The notes beneath the pieces were generated by a model, which was not told the DNA's origin, did no database searches, and worked only from the letters and a program-made list of their open reading frames with translations. Of a DNA stretch of 64,000 nt, positions 50,195-58,352 are shown piece after piece (positions within the stretch are counted from its first letter, which is position 1; each line of letters begins with the position of its first letter). Source of the stretch: an uncultured Roseicyclus sp. (lineage in GTDB: Bacteria; Pseudomonadota; Alphaproteobacteria; Rhodobacterales; Rhodobacteraceae); assembly GCA_947489665.1 (NCBI GenBank), contig CANLEH010000006.1:186001-250000 (forward strand), in the 5' to 3' direction. The position numbers and the translations under genes are program-made.

Positions 50195-52561
50195 ATGCCG
50201 AAAGATTCAGGTATTGGCGCAAGTTCCAAGCGGCGGGAGGACGTTCGGTTTCTGACCGGGCAGGGCCGCTACACGGATGACATCAACCTTCACGGCCAGA
50301 CTTACGTGCATTTCCTGCGCTCGGACGTGGCCCATGGGGTGCTGAAGAATGTGGACACGAGTGCCGCGGCAGCGATGCCGGGCGTGGTGCGCATCTTCAC
50401 TGGCGCCGACTTTGAGGGCGTAGGTGGTGTGCCCTGCGGCTGGCAGGTGACCGACAAGCATGGCGAGCCGATGCAGGAACCGGCCCACCCGATCCTGGCC
50501 CAGGGCAAGGTGCGTTATGTGGGTGATGCGATTGCCGCCGTGGTGGCAGAGACGGCGGCGCAGGCGCGCAATGCGGCTGAGGCGATTGAGCTGGATATTG
50601 AAGAGCTTCCAGCCGTGGTGGATATGAAGGCAGCCGTTCAGGACGGCGCCACCAAGGTGCATGACGATCTGACCTCGAACCTGTGCTACGACTGGGGCTT
50701 TGTTGAAGAAAACAAGCCTGCCGTGGATGCGGCGTTTGAGGCGGCGGCGCATGTCACGACGCTGGAGCTCGTGAACAACCGTCTGTCGCCAAACCCGATG
50801 GAGCCGCGCGTAGCCGTGGGCGATTACGCCGCTGGTACGGACGAGTCGACGCTCTACACCACGTCGCAGAACCCGCATGTGATCCGGCTTCTGATGGGCG
50901 CGTTTGTGTTGGGGATCCCTGAGCACAAGCTGCGCGTTGTGGCGCCGGATGTGGGCGGTGGATTTGGCTCGAAGATCTTCCACTATGTAGAAGAGGCCTT
51001 CGTGACCTTTGCCGCCAAGCAAGTGAAGCGCCCGGTCAAATGGACATCGTCACGGAGTGAGGCGTTCATCACGGATGCCCATGGCCGCGACCATGTCACC
51101 AAGATTGAACTGGCGCTGGATGCGGACAACAACTTCACCGGCATCCGGACGGAAACTTACGCGAATATGGGCGCCTACCTGTCCACGTTTGCACCGAGTA
51201 TCCCGACCTGGCTGCATGGCACGCTGATGGCGGGCAACTACAAGACGCCGAACATCTACGTGAACGTGAAGGCTGTCTTCACCAATACCGTGCCTGTCGA
51301 TGCGTATCGCGGGGCAGGCCGCCCCGAGGCGACGTTCCAGTTGGAGCGGGTGGTTGATAAAGCCGCGCGTGAGCTTGGCGTCGATCCGATTGAGTTGCGT
51401 CGCCAGAACTTCATCACCGAATTCCCCTATGCCACGCCCGTGGCGGTGGAATATGACACCGGCGACTATGAAGGCACGATGTCGAAGCTTTTGGAGATGA
51501 TCGACCGGGAAGGGTTCGAAGCCCGCCGCGCCGAAAGCGAAGCCAACGGCAAGCTGCGGGGCATGGGTGTGAACTGTTACATTGAGGCCTGCGGCATTGC
51601 GCCCTCGGCCTTGGTCGGCCAATTGGGCGCACGCGCGGGCCTGTATGAATCGGCAACCGTGCGGGTGAACGCCACCGGTGGTCTGGTTGTGATGACCGGC
51701 TCGCATTCTCATGGGCAGGGGCACGAGACATCCTTTGCGCAAGTGGTTGCTGACATGATCGGCATTGATGAAGGCATGGTCGAGGTTGTCCATGGCGACA
51801 CCGCTAACACGCCGATGGGGATGGGCACTTATGGCTCCCGCTCCATCGCAGTTGGTGGCTCGGCCATGGTGCGCGCGACCGAGAAGATCATCGCCAAGGC
51901 CAAGAAGATTGCGGCCCACCTGATGGAGGCTGCCGAGGGCGATATCGAGCTCAAGGACGGCGCGTTCAGCGTGGCGGGCACCGACAAGTCGGTGGCCTGG
52001 GGCGATGTGACCCTGGCCGCTTATGTGCCGCACAACTACCCGCTGGAAGAGATTGAGCCTGGGCTGGAGGAGACGGCGTTTTACGACCCAAACAACTTCA
52101 CCTATCCCGCCGGGGCCTATGCCTGCGAGGTGGAGATCGATCCCGATACTGGCAAGGTCGAGATCTGTTCCTTCGCCGCGGCGGACGATTTCGGCAATGT
52201 GATCAACCCGATGATCGTTGAGGGCCAGGTCCATGGCGGGTTGGCCCAAGGCATTGGTCAGGCGCTGTTGGAAAATGTCTCCTACGACGAAAACGGCCAG
52301 CTTCTGAGCGCGTCTTACATGGATTACACCATGCCGCGCGCGGATGATGTGCCGATGTTCAAGGTGGATCATTCCAGCGCCACGCCCTGCACGCACAACC
52401 CGTTGGGTGTGAAGGGCTGCGGTGAGGCGGGGGCGATTGGATCGCCGCCATCGGTTGTCAACGCGGTGGTGGATGCCCTGCAACGGGCCGGCCACACCAA
52501 CGTTACCCATATCGACATGCCCCTGACGCCTGCGCGCGTTTGGGCGGCCATGCAGAACTAA
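50195..52561 (+). CDS. coxL: Form II (BMS-type) carbon monoxide dehydrogenase large subunit
   Basis: 788-residue molybdenum hydroxylase of the xanthine-oxidase family. The motif that separates forms reads AYRGAGR at residues 370-376, the form II signature; form I (true aerobic CODH) has AYxCSFR with the Cu-binding Cys, absent here. Other Mo-cofactor regions are [32 protein letters not shown] and the C-terminal [15 protein letters not shown] with the base Glu. Form II enzymes oxidise CO poorly or not at all in many roseobacters, so the true substrate is open. Start with AGGGAGG upstream. Confidence 0.96.
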   Translation: MPKDSGIGASSKRREDVRFLTGQGRYTDDINLHGQTYVHFLRSDVAHGVLKNVDTSAAAAMPGVVRIFTGADFEGVGGVPCGWQVTDKHGEPMQEPAHPILAQGKVRYVGDAIAAVVAETAAQARNAAEAIELDIEELPAVVDMKAAVQDGATKVHDDLTSNLCYDWGFVEENKPAVDAAFEAAAHVTTLELVNNRLSPNPMEPRVAVGDYAAGTDESTLYTTSQNPHVIRLLMGAFVLGIPEHKLRVVAPDVGGGFGSKIFHYVEEAFVTFAAKQVKRPVKWTSSRSEAFITDAHGRDHVTKIELALDADNNFTGIRTETYANMGAYLSTFAPSIPTWLHGTLMAGNYKTPNIYVNVKAVFTNTVPVDAYRGAGRPEATFQLERVVDKAARELGVDPIELRRQNFITEFPYATPVAVEYDTGDYEGTMSKLLEMIDREGFEARRAESEANGKLRGMGVNCYIEACGIAPSALVGQLGARAGLYESATVRVNATGGLVVMTGSHSHGQGHETSFAQVVADMIGIDEGMVEVVHGDTANTPMGMGTYGSRSIAVGGSAMVRATEKIIAKAKKIAAHLMEAAEGDIELKDGAFSVAGTDKSVAWGDVTLAAYVPHNYPLEEIEPGLEETAFYDPNNFTYPAGAYACEVEIDPDTGKVEICSFAAADDFGNVINPMIVEGQVHGGLAQGIGQALLENVSYDENGQLLSASYMDYTMPRADDVPMFKVDHSSATPCTHNPLGVKGCGEAGAIGSPPSVVNAVVDALQRAGHTNVTHIDMPLTPARVWAAMQN

Positions 52562-52573
52562 GGAGAACCCAAG

Positions 52574-53365
52574 ATGTACAATTTCGAATTCTCCAAACCA
52601 TCAACGATCGCGGAAGCGGTCGCAGCGCTCGGGCAGGAGGAGGCCCAGGCGCTGGGTGGGGGGCAGACCCTGCTTCCCACCATGAAACAAAGGCTGGCGC
52701 AGACTGAAACGCTGGTCAGCCTGAATGGCATTGCCGAGATGCAGGGCGTTTGCACCAATGATGCAGGCGAGCTGTGCATCGGCGGGGCCACCACCCATGC
52801 CACAGTGGCGCGGGAGGCGGCTGCGTCTTTCCCCGGCCTTGCGGGGCTTGCGGGACGGATCGGTGATCCGGCGGTGCGCAATCGCGGCACGATTGGGGGC
52901 AGCCTTGCCAACAATGATCCGTCGGCCTGTTATCCGGCGGCGGTCCTTGGGGCGGGCGCGACGGTTGTGACGAACAACCGGGCCATCGCGGCGGATGATT
53001 TCTTTGACGGCATGTTCACCACCGCGCTTGATGAGGGCGAGATTATCACGGAGGTGAAATTCCCTGTTCCGCAGTCCTCAAACTATCAGAAGTTCGTGCA
53101 ACCGGCCTCACGCTTTGCGTTGGTGGGTGTGTTCGTCTGCAAATTCGCGGACGGCGTGCGAGTGGCTGTGACCGGCGCCTCCTCGGACGGCGTGTTCCGG
53201 TGGACGGAGGCCGAAGCGGCGCTGTCTGGCGACTTCTCCAAAGGCGCTGTGGATGGCCTTGCCGTGCCGAGCGGTGACATGATCAGCGATCTGCATGGCA
53301 CGGCGGAGTATCGGGCGCATCTGGTCAAGGTGATGACGGGACGCGCAGTAGCCGCCGCTTCCTGA
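52574..53365 (+). CDS. coxM: CO dehydrogenase-like medium subunit, FAD-binding
   Basis: 263 residues of the vanillyl-alcohol-oxidase FAD fold: the pyrophosphate loops LGGGQTLLPTMKQRL and GTIGGSLANNDPSACYPAAVL, plus the C-terminal CO-dehydrogenase flavoprotein domain (FVQPASRFALVGVFVCKF). It accepts electrons from CoxS and hands them to the respiratory chain. It starts 12 bp after coxL with AAGGAG. It ends the operon at a 9-bp stem terminator. Confidence 0.95.
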   Translation: MYNFEFSKPSTIAEAVAALGQEEAQALGGGQTLLPTMKQRLAQTETLVSLNGIAEMQGVCTNDAGELCIGGATTHATVAREAAASFPGLAGLAGRIGDPAVRNRGTIGGSLANNDPSACYPAAVLGAGATVVTNNRAIAADDFFDGMFTTALDEGEIITEVKFPVPQSSNYQKFVQPASRFALVGVFVCKFADGVRVAVTGASSDGVFRWTEAEAALSGDFSKGAVDGLAVPSGDMISDLHGTAEYRAHLVKVMTGRAVAAAS

Positions 53366-53389
53366 ACCGCGCCCACGCGCGTAACAAGT

Positions 53390-53417
53390 CCGCCGGGGTC
53401 GACGCCCCGGCGGTTTT
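53390..53417 (+). terminator. Intrinsic terminator of coxSLM
   Basis: Perfect 9-bp stem CCGCCGGGG / CCCCGGCGG with a 6-nt loop, followed by TTTT. It lies 25 bp after the coxM stop and ends before the acetyltransferase ribosome site. Confidence 0.9.
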
Positions 53418-53433
53418 CATTTGGAGGTGGCGC

Positions 53434-53979
53434 ATGTCCGAACGACAGAAGATGGAGGCTGGTGACTGGTATTCATGCCTCGATGACGCGCTGGGTGAAT
53501 TGCGCAACCGGGCCCGTGTGGCCTGCCATGCGCATCGGACAGAGGCTCCGCAACCCTTGGCCGCTTTGTCTCCGGCGCTGGCGGAATTGCTCGGTACACC
53601 GGGCGAAAATGCCCTGATCGAGGCGCCATTCCATTGCGCCTACGGCGTGAACATCCATTTGGGCCGCAATATCTATATCAATGCCAATTGCGTCATTCTG
53701 GATTCGGGTCGGGTGACGATTGGGGATGGCACGATGATCGGGCCGGGCGTGCATATCTATTGCGCGGACCACCACCGCGACGTGGATTTGCGGCGGAAAG
53801 GGATCGAACGCGCCTTGCCAGTGACCATTGGCGTCGATGTCTGGATTGGCGGCGGCGCGATTGTGATGCCGGGCGTCACAGTCGGCGATGAGGCGATCAT
53901 CGGGGCAGGGGCCGTGGTAACGAAAGATGTGGCGCCGGGTGCGCGCGTTGTTGGCAACCCGGCGCGCCCCTTGGGTTAG
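53434..53979 (+). CDS. Maa/NodL-type sugar O-acetyltransferase
   Basis: 181 residues. An N-terminal helical region (EAGDWYSCLDDALGELRNRARVACHAH) is followed by a left-handed beta-helix of hexapeptides (NIHLGRNIYINANCVILDSGRVTIGDGTMIGPGVHIYCADHH...). Catalytic His lies in the YCADHHRD loop (maltose acetyltransferase has TATHP). Acetyl-CoA-dependent acetylation of a sugar is expected; the acceptor is unknown. GGAGGTG precedes the ATG. Its TAG stop is part of a TTAG that is duplicated on the far side of the MITE-like element. Confidence 0.9.
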   Translation: MSERQKMEAGDWYSCLDDALGELRNRARVACHAHRTEAPQPLAALSPALAELLGTPGENALIEAPFHCAYGVNIHLGRNIYINANCVILDSGRVTIGDGTMIGPGVHIYCADHHRDVDLRRKGIERALPVTIGVDVWIGGGAIVMPGVTVGDEAIIGAGAVVTKDVAPGARVVGNPARPLG

Positions 53980-54070
53980 AGCACTTTGCGTTTGATTTGA
54001 ATCGCAACCCGCTGCCTCGCGCCGATGGCGCGAACGCGGTCAGAGTGCCTCAGATGAAACGCAAAGTGCT
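53980..54070 (+). mobile_element. MITE-like element, copy 2 (91 bp), with TTAG target duplication
   Basis: Perfect 14-bp terminal inverted repeats AGCACTTTGCGTTT and AAACGCAAAGTGCT, an inner hairpin CGCGCC-GAT-GGCGCG, and TTAG directly on both sides (53976-53979 and 54071-54074). 58 bases are identical to copy 1 (4494-4591) read in reverse. It sits between two convergent genes and leaves both stop codons intact. No coding content. Confidence 0.88.
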
Positions 54071-54337
54071 TTAGCGGTGGCCGGGCAGGAATTCCATGTG
54101 GGACCGTTCGACCAACGACTGATCAAAGTTCAAAGCCAGAACAAACGTGACACCGTTGTCGGTTTCGACCGTGTAGCTGACAGTCCCTTCCAGCCGTGCG
54201 ACGGGGGAAATCTCCGTCTGCCCATTGCTGGTCACGCCTTGCAGACCCATCGATACACGGCCGCTGAAATCAAGCCCTTCGGCCTGCGCCGCGCCTGCGA
54301 TTGCGATCAGTGCGATAACACTCAGTACTTTTTTCAT
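54071..54337 (-). CDS. Short porin-like exported protein (88 aa)
   Basis: Signal peptide MKKVLSVIALIAIAGAAQAE, then LDFSGRVSMGLQGV and VARLEGTVSYTVETDNGVTFVLAL, which read like the first few strands of a Rhodobacter general porin (a barrel of about 300 residues). It stops after 88 residues, so it cannot form a barrel. It is either a conserved small protein or a remnant of a porin gene. Its TAA stop is the complement of the TTA in the MITE flank. The ATG at 54337 is chosen because the signal peptide starts there. Confidence 0.55.
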   Translation of the reverse strand: MKKVLSVIALIAIAGAAQAEGLDFSGRVSMGLQGVTSNGQTEISPVARLEGTVSYTVETDNGVTFVLALNFDQSLVERSHMEFLPGHR

Positions 54338-54462
54338 TGGTAAACCTACTCGCTTTGAACGTGGTTCATCATAGACACGGGCGTTTCGACGGGCCGAGCA
54401 AAAAAATGACCGCGTCCAGGGATTAAGCGAAAATCTGCTCAATGGTCAAACCGGAACGGCCA

Positions 54463-54492
54463 CAAAAAAAGCGCGTCCTGGTTGGACGCGCC
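54463..54492 (-). terminator. Intrinsic terminator of infC
   Basis: Minus-strand stem GCGCGTCC / GGACGCGC with a 5-nt loop, then seven U. It begins 24 bp after the infC stop. Confidence 0.92.
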
Positions 54493-54515
54493 TTCGACAT
54501 TTATGGACCAATCCA

Positions 54516-55058
54516 TTACTTCACCGGGTTGATCATCATCACCATCTGGCGGCCTTCCATCTTGGGCATGGATTCGATCTTTCCGATCCCCTCGACCTCA
54601 TCGGCCACCTTTTCCAGCATCTCGCGGCCAAGGTTCTGGTGCGCCATCTCGCGCCCCCTAAAGCGCAGGGTGACCTTCACCTTGTCGCCCTTTTCGAGGA
54701 ACTTGAGCGCGTCTTTCACCTTCCGCTCAAAGTCGTGGTCGTCCGTACCCGGACGCATCTTCACTTCCTTGATGTCGATGGTCTTTTGCTTCTTGCGCGC
54801 TTCGGCTTCGCGCTTCTGTGTCTCGTACTTGAACTTGCCGAAATCCATGATCTTGCAGACCGGAGGGTCAGCGTTTGGCGAGATTTCAACAAGGTCGAGG
54901 TCCACCTCTGCGGCCAGATCCATGGCGCGGGCGGGGGTGACGACACCCAGGTTTTCTCCTTCGGCACCAATCAGGCGCACTTGGTCGGAACGGATGCGGT
55001 CGTTGACGCGCGGGCCGGTATCACGTTGCGGCGGCGCGTTATGGGGTCTGCGGGCTAT
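54516..55058 (-). CDS. infC: Translation initiation factor IF-3, probable ATA start
   Basis: 180-residue IF-3. N-domain ([23 protein letters not shown]), linker, and C-domain ([45 protein letters not shown]). No ATG/GTG/TTG exists upstream of a GTG at residue 27, and starting there would cut off conserved VNDRIR. The frame extends cleanly to an ATA codon at 55058 (ATA GCC CGC AGA), with AGAAGGA 8 nt upstream, giving exactly the E. coli length. IF-3 rejects non-AUG starts, so rare start codons on infC are the known autoregulatory device. Confidence 0.9.
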   Translation of the reverse strand: MARRPHNAPPQRDTGPRVNDRIRSDQVRLIGAEGENLGVVTPARAMDLAAEVDLDLVEISPNADPPVCKIMDFGKFKYETQKREAEARKKQKTIDIKEVKMRPGTDDHDFERKVKDALKFLEKGDKVKVTLRFRGREMAHQNLGREMLEKVADEVEGIGKIESMPKMEGRQMVMMINPVK

Positions 55059-55248
55059 GGCGTATGTCCTTCTGTAGCCTTTTTCCTTGGGTCGTAAAGG
55101 TATCTGCCCCGCGCCCCTTCTTCAAGGCGGGAAAAGGGGCATTTGCGTGCAAGGGGGAATGATCGCACATTTGCGCCATTGCGCGCGCCGTTGGCGCGGG
55201 TTAATCGCATTTTCGTGATTTATGAATGACCCACATGGGGGATCCAAG

Positions 55249-56181
55249 ATGAGCAGAGCTCTTATTATCATCGTCATTCTCGCCGCTCTCGGCGTTGGTG
55301 GCTATTTCCTGACCCAAGGTGAGACGCCTTCGGTTGAAGACGCCGTGGAAGCCGTTGGTGAAGCAGCTGGTGATGCAGCGGACGCCGCTGGTGAAGCTGT
55401 AGAAGGCGCCGTTGAGGCCGTCGAAGAGGCAGCTGGCGAAGCTGTTGAGGCGGCGGAAGAGGTCGTCGAAGGGGCTGCTGACGCCGTTGAAGGCGCCGTC
55501 GAAGACGTAACCGGTGCCGCAGACGAGGCGACTGAAGCGGCTGAAGAAGCTGCTGCTGCCGCTGAGGCTGAGGCCGCTGAAGCTGCTGCCGCAGCGGAAG
55601 CCGAGGCTGCTGAAGCCGCCGCTGCCGCAGAAGCCGAAGCTGCTGCCGCAGAAGAAGCCGCTGCAGAGGCTGCAGCCGCTGCTGAGGCTGAAGCTGCAGA
55701 AGCCGCTGCCGCCGCGGAGGCCGAAGCTGCTGCTGCGGAAGAAGCCGCTGCGGAAGCCGCCGCTGCCGCCGAGGCAGAAGCCGCAGAAGCCGCCGCTGCC
55801 GCAGAAGCCGAAGCTGCTGCCGCTGCTGAAGAGGCCGCCGCTGCTGCTGAAGAAGTGACCGAAGCCGCTGAAGGCGCTGCAGAAGATGCAGCCGCCGCAG
55901 TTGAGGGTGCCGCAGATGAGGCAGCCGACGCTGCTGCAGAAGGCACTGAAGCTGCTGCCGAAGCCGCAGATGCGGCTGCGGGTGGTGCGACGGAGATCCT
56001 GTCGAACCTCTTCACCGAAGAGGGCTTTGACTTCGACCAGGCGACCGCTGCCCTGGAAGAGGCTGACATCTCGGCCCCAGTTCGCCTGGCCGTGACCACT
56101 GCGTTGCAGGGCGCTCAGGATAACCCTGATCTGCTGGGTGCAGCTCTTGAGCAGGCCCGCGCGGCACTCGGCCTCGAATAA
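55249..56181 (+). CDS. Membrane-anchored Ala/Glu-rich low-complexity protein
   Basis: 310 residues. N-terminal transmembrane anchor (ALIIIVILAALGVGGYFL, about 4-21). Residues about 30-240 are almost only Ala and Glu (some Asp, Val, Gly), predicted to form a very long acidic helix. Within it two 29-residue units repeat in tandem at DNA level (55651-55737 and 55738-55824). The C-terminal 65 residues are normal sequence (TEILSNLFTEEGFDFDQATAALEEADIS...LEQARAALGLE). Function unknown. The ATG at 55249 follows GGGGGATCC. It is divergent from infC and ends at a strong terminator. Confidence 0.75.
   Translation: MSRALIIIVILAALGVGGYFLTQGETPSVEDAVEAVGEAAGDAADAAGEAVEGAVEAVEEAAGEAVEAAEEVVEGAADAVEGAVEDVTGAADEATEAAEEAAAAAEAEAAEAAAAAEAEAAEAAAAAEAEAAAAEEAAAEAAAAAEAEAAEAAAAAEAEAAAAEEAAAEAAAAAEAEAAEAAAAAEAEAAAAAEEAAAAAEEVTEAAEGAAEDAAAAVEGAADEAADAAAEGTEAAAEAADAAAGGATEILSNLFTEEGFDFDQATAALEEADISAPVRLAVTTALQGAQDNPDLLGAALEQARAALGLE
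55651..55824 (+). repeat. 87-bp tandem repeat inside the Ala/Glu-rich gene
   Basis: Two consecutive 87-bp units encoding the same 29 residues (starting EEAAAEAAAA), with only synonymous differences (GCT/GCC/GCA/GCG swaps). Flanking sequence is built of the same 11-residue motif (AEAEAAEAAAA), so the array can expand or contract. Confidence 0.8.
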
Positions 56182-56207
56182 GCCAAGCCTACACTGCTGA
56201 ACAAAGA

Positions 56208-56234
56208 AACCCCCGCCAATCTGGCGGGGGTTTT
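56208..56234 (+). terminator. Intrinsic terminator
   Basis: AACCCCCGCC / GGCGGGGGTT with a 5-nt loop followed by TT and TTCG: a 10-bp stem 27 bp after the Ala/Glu-rich gene stop. It also faces the end of fpr and may serve both strands. Confidence 0.9.
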
Positions 56235-56277
56235 CGTTTGAATAGAACGGCTTTTGCGTGGGCGTTAAGGTGTAACC

Positions 56278-57135
56278 TTAATCAAGAAACGCCTTCTCCA
56301 CCACGTAGTGCTGCGGGTTGGAATTGGCTCCTTCAACCAGACCATAGCCCTCCAACATGTCCTTGAGTTCAAGGTTGAAGGCCAGATTTCCGCAAATCAT
56401 CGCGCGGTCCGTCTCGGGCGAAAGTGGCGGCACGCCGAGGTCCGTGAACGCCTCGCCCGAGCGCATCAGGTCGGTGATCCGGCCCATCTTCGGGCTCTCC
56501 TCGCGCGTGGTAGTCGGGTAATATTTGATCTTCTTCCAGAAGCCTTCGCCAATCACTTCGTTCAAAAGCTCATCTTCCTTGAGCGCCTCAATCAGATCAC
56601 GGCCGTAGGTCAGCTCGCCCGCCTCACGGCAGGTATGGGTGATGATGATTTCGTCGTAATCCTCATAGGTCTGCGGCTCGCGCAGCAGGCTCGCGAAGGG
56701 CGCGAAACCGGTGCCGGTGGCAAAGAACCAAATGCGTTTTCCGGGCAGAAGCGCGTCGTGGACCAGTGTGCCCACGGGCTTGGGGCGCAGAATGATCTGC
56801 TCGCCCGGCTGGATGTGTTGGAGGCGCGAGGTCAACGGGCCATCCGGCACCTTGATCGAATAGAACTCCAGTTCTTCATCCCAGGACGGCGAGGCGATGG
56901 AATAGGCCCGCAGAAGCGGCTTTTGCTTACCCGTCTCGGGATGCGGGTCACCCATCAGGCCGATCATCACAAACTCACCCGACCGGAACCGCAGCGAGGC
57001 AGGCCGCGTGCAGCGGAAGCTGAACAGGCGGTCGGTGTAATGCTTTACCTCGGTCACGGTCTGTGCGTCGGGAAGGGTGGGGGTCGCCTTCACGGGGGCG
57101 GCGTCTGTGTCTTTCACGGGGCTTTGCTCGGTCAT
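56278..57135 (-). CDS. fpr: Ferredoxin-NADP reductase
   Basis: 285 residues. FAD domain with LLRAYSIASPSWDEELEFYSIKV (RxYS motif) and the NADP domain with FFATGTGFAPFASLLREP, then AMICGNLAFNLELKDML and the C-terminal HYVVEKAFLD. It moves electrons between NADPH and ferredoxin/flavodoxin; located just after the cys genes, it is the likely electron source for sulfite reductase. The ATG at 57135 is chosen on family length; the preceding 70 codons of open frame are antisense to DUF934. Confidence 0.93.
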   Translation of the reverse strand: MTEQSPVKDTDAAPVKATPTLPDAQTVTEVKHYTDRLFSFRCTRPASLRFRSGEFVMIGLMGDPHPETGKQKPLLRAYSIASPSWDEELEFYSIKVPDGPLTSRLQHIQPGEQIILRPKPVGTLVHDALLPGKRIWFFATGTGFAPFASLLREPQTYEDYDEIIITHTCREAGELTYGRDLIEALKEDELLNEVIGEGFWKKIKYYPTTTREESPKMGRITDLMRSGEAFTDLGVPPLSPETDRAMICGNLAFNLELKDMLEGYGLVEGANSNPQHYVVEKAFLD

Positions 57136-57205
57136 GTTCACTGTCAGGCACGGTTTACACCGGCCTCCTCTTGATACGCTTTGATCTGGGTCAGGGGAAG
57201 GGTCG

Positions 57206-57622
57206 TCAGGCGCGCAGGCGGGCCTGGTAGTCGTGCGCGCGCCAATCTGCGCGGAACAGCCATTGCTCCTGCGGTTGGCGGGCGGCGAGGCTTGTGTCGA
57301 TCTCGACCTCGTCAAAGCCGGACCGGCGCGCCATCGCGTATTGATCCGCCAGCACATGGCCGCGGGCCCGCAGGCGCCCAGTAAAGCCCATCTGACGCAG
57401 ACGACGGGCCAGCGTGAAGCCGCGCCCGTCCGCGAAACTGGGAAAGTCGATGCGGATCATCTGAAGGCTGGACAGGTGCGGGGCGAGGGCCACCACATCC
57501 TCATGGCTGGCGAGGTCCACAGCCGCGGCATTCGCCGCAACCCCCTCGGAAAGAGGGACAATTTCGCCCGACCACGTGTCGCCTGCAAATCCTTCATCGG
57601 TCACAAGAACTGTATTGCTCAT
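57206..57622 (-). CDS. DUF934 protein (sulfate-assimilation linked)
   Basis: 138 residues matching DUF934: VVALAPHLSSLQMIRIDFPSFADGRGFTLARRLRQMGFTGRLRARGHVLADQYAMARRSGFDEVEID. It is found almost always next to cysH/cysI in alpha- and gammaproteobacteria and is thought to help sulfite reduction, but its biochemical role is unknown. It follows cysH by 16 bp. Confidence 0.9.
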   Translation of the reverse strand: MSNTVLVTDEGFAGDTWSGEIVPLSEGVAANAAAVDLASHEDVVALAPHLSSLQMIRIDFPSFADGRGFTLARRLRQMGFTGRLRARGHVLADQYAMARRSGFDEVEIDTSLAARQPQEQWLFRADWRAHDYQARLRA

Positions 57623-57638
57623 CTTTCAGAACCCCTTC

Positions 57639-58352
57639 TCAGGCCGCGCCACGGACAGGTTTGCCGTCCACGAAGTGAATGCCGCATTCGTCTTTGGATA
57701 GCCCGCGCCAGCGTCCGGCGCGCGGGTCTTCATCGGCCTCAACGGGTGTTGTGCAGGGCTGGCAGCCAATGGAGGCGAAGCCTTGCGCCACCAATGGGTG
57801 CCGAGGCAGGTCGTGCTCAGTGATGTAGTCGGATAGCTGCTGGGTCGTCCAATTCGCCAATGGGTTGATCTTGATGCGGCGGTCGTTCTTCTCGAACAGC
57901 GGCAGCGAGGCACGCGCGCCGCCGTGGACGCGTTTGCGCCCGGTGATCCAGCCGCCAAAGCCTGCGAGCGCGCGTTCAAGCGGCTCGGTCTTGCGGAGGG
58001 AACAACAGGCGTCGGGGTCGAAATGGTGCAGGATGCCGTCCACGTCGCGCTCCAGCAGGGCCGCGCGGTTGGGTTTGATGACGCGGACGTCCGTCAGGCC
58101 AAGGCTGTCTGCAACCTCACGCTGGTAGGTCAGCGTGGCCTCAAACAGCATCTCGGTGTCGATGAAGATCACCGGCGTTGCCTTGTCGATCTGGCTGATC
58201 ATGTGGAGCAATACCACGCTATCGGCCCCGAAACTGGAGACCATGGCGACCGGGCCGATGGACGCATCGTTCAGCGCATGGCGCAGGAGGGTTGGCGCGT
58301 CGCTTTTGCGGTGCAGAAGCGCGCGGCGTTCGGCGAGTTCCTTAAGCGGCAT
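57639..58352 (-). CDS. cysH: Adenylyl-sulfate (APS) reductase, assimilatory
   Basis: 237 residues. P-loop-like SSFGADS (39-45), and two Cys pairs, Cys116-Cys117 (DACCSLRK) and Cys197/Cys200 (GCQPC), which bind the [4Fe-4S] that marks APS-reducing CysH rather than the cluster-free PAPS form. The catalytic C-terminal KDECGIH is present. It makes sulfite from APS using thioredoxin. The ATG at 58352 overlaps the cysI end by 11 bp. The substrate loop reads GRKRVHGGAR. Confidence 0.94.
   Translation of the reverse strand: MPLKELAERRALLHRKSDAPTLLRHALNDASIGPVAMVSSFGADSVVLLHMISQIDKATPVIFIDTEMLFEATLTYQREVADSLGLTDVRVIKPNRAALLERDVDGILHHFDPDACCSLRKTEPLERALAGFGGWITGRKRVHGGARASLPLFEKNDRRIKINPLANWTTQQLSDYITEHDLPRHPLVAQGFASIGCQPCTTPVEADEDPRAGRWRGLSKDECGIHFVDGKPVRGAA

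Noticed and set aside
51050-52510. 486-aa open frame on the minus strand
   Set aside because: Antisense shadow of coxL; composition rich in His/Arg as usual for such shadows.
55561-55860. Possible CRISPR or VNTR array
   Set aside because: The periodicity is codon-based and in frame within a protein gene, units are adjacent without unique spacers, and there are no cas genes.
55302-56099. 265-aa Ser/Ala-rich frame on the minus strand
   Set aside because: Complement of the GCN/GAA-repeat of the Ala/Glu-rich gene; has no start signal or terminator of its own.
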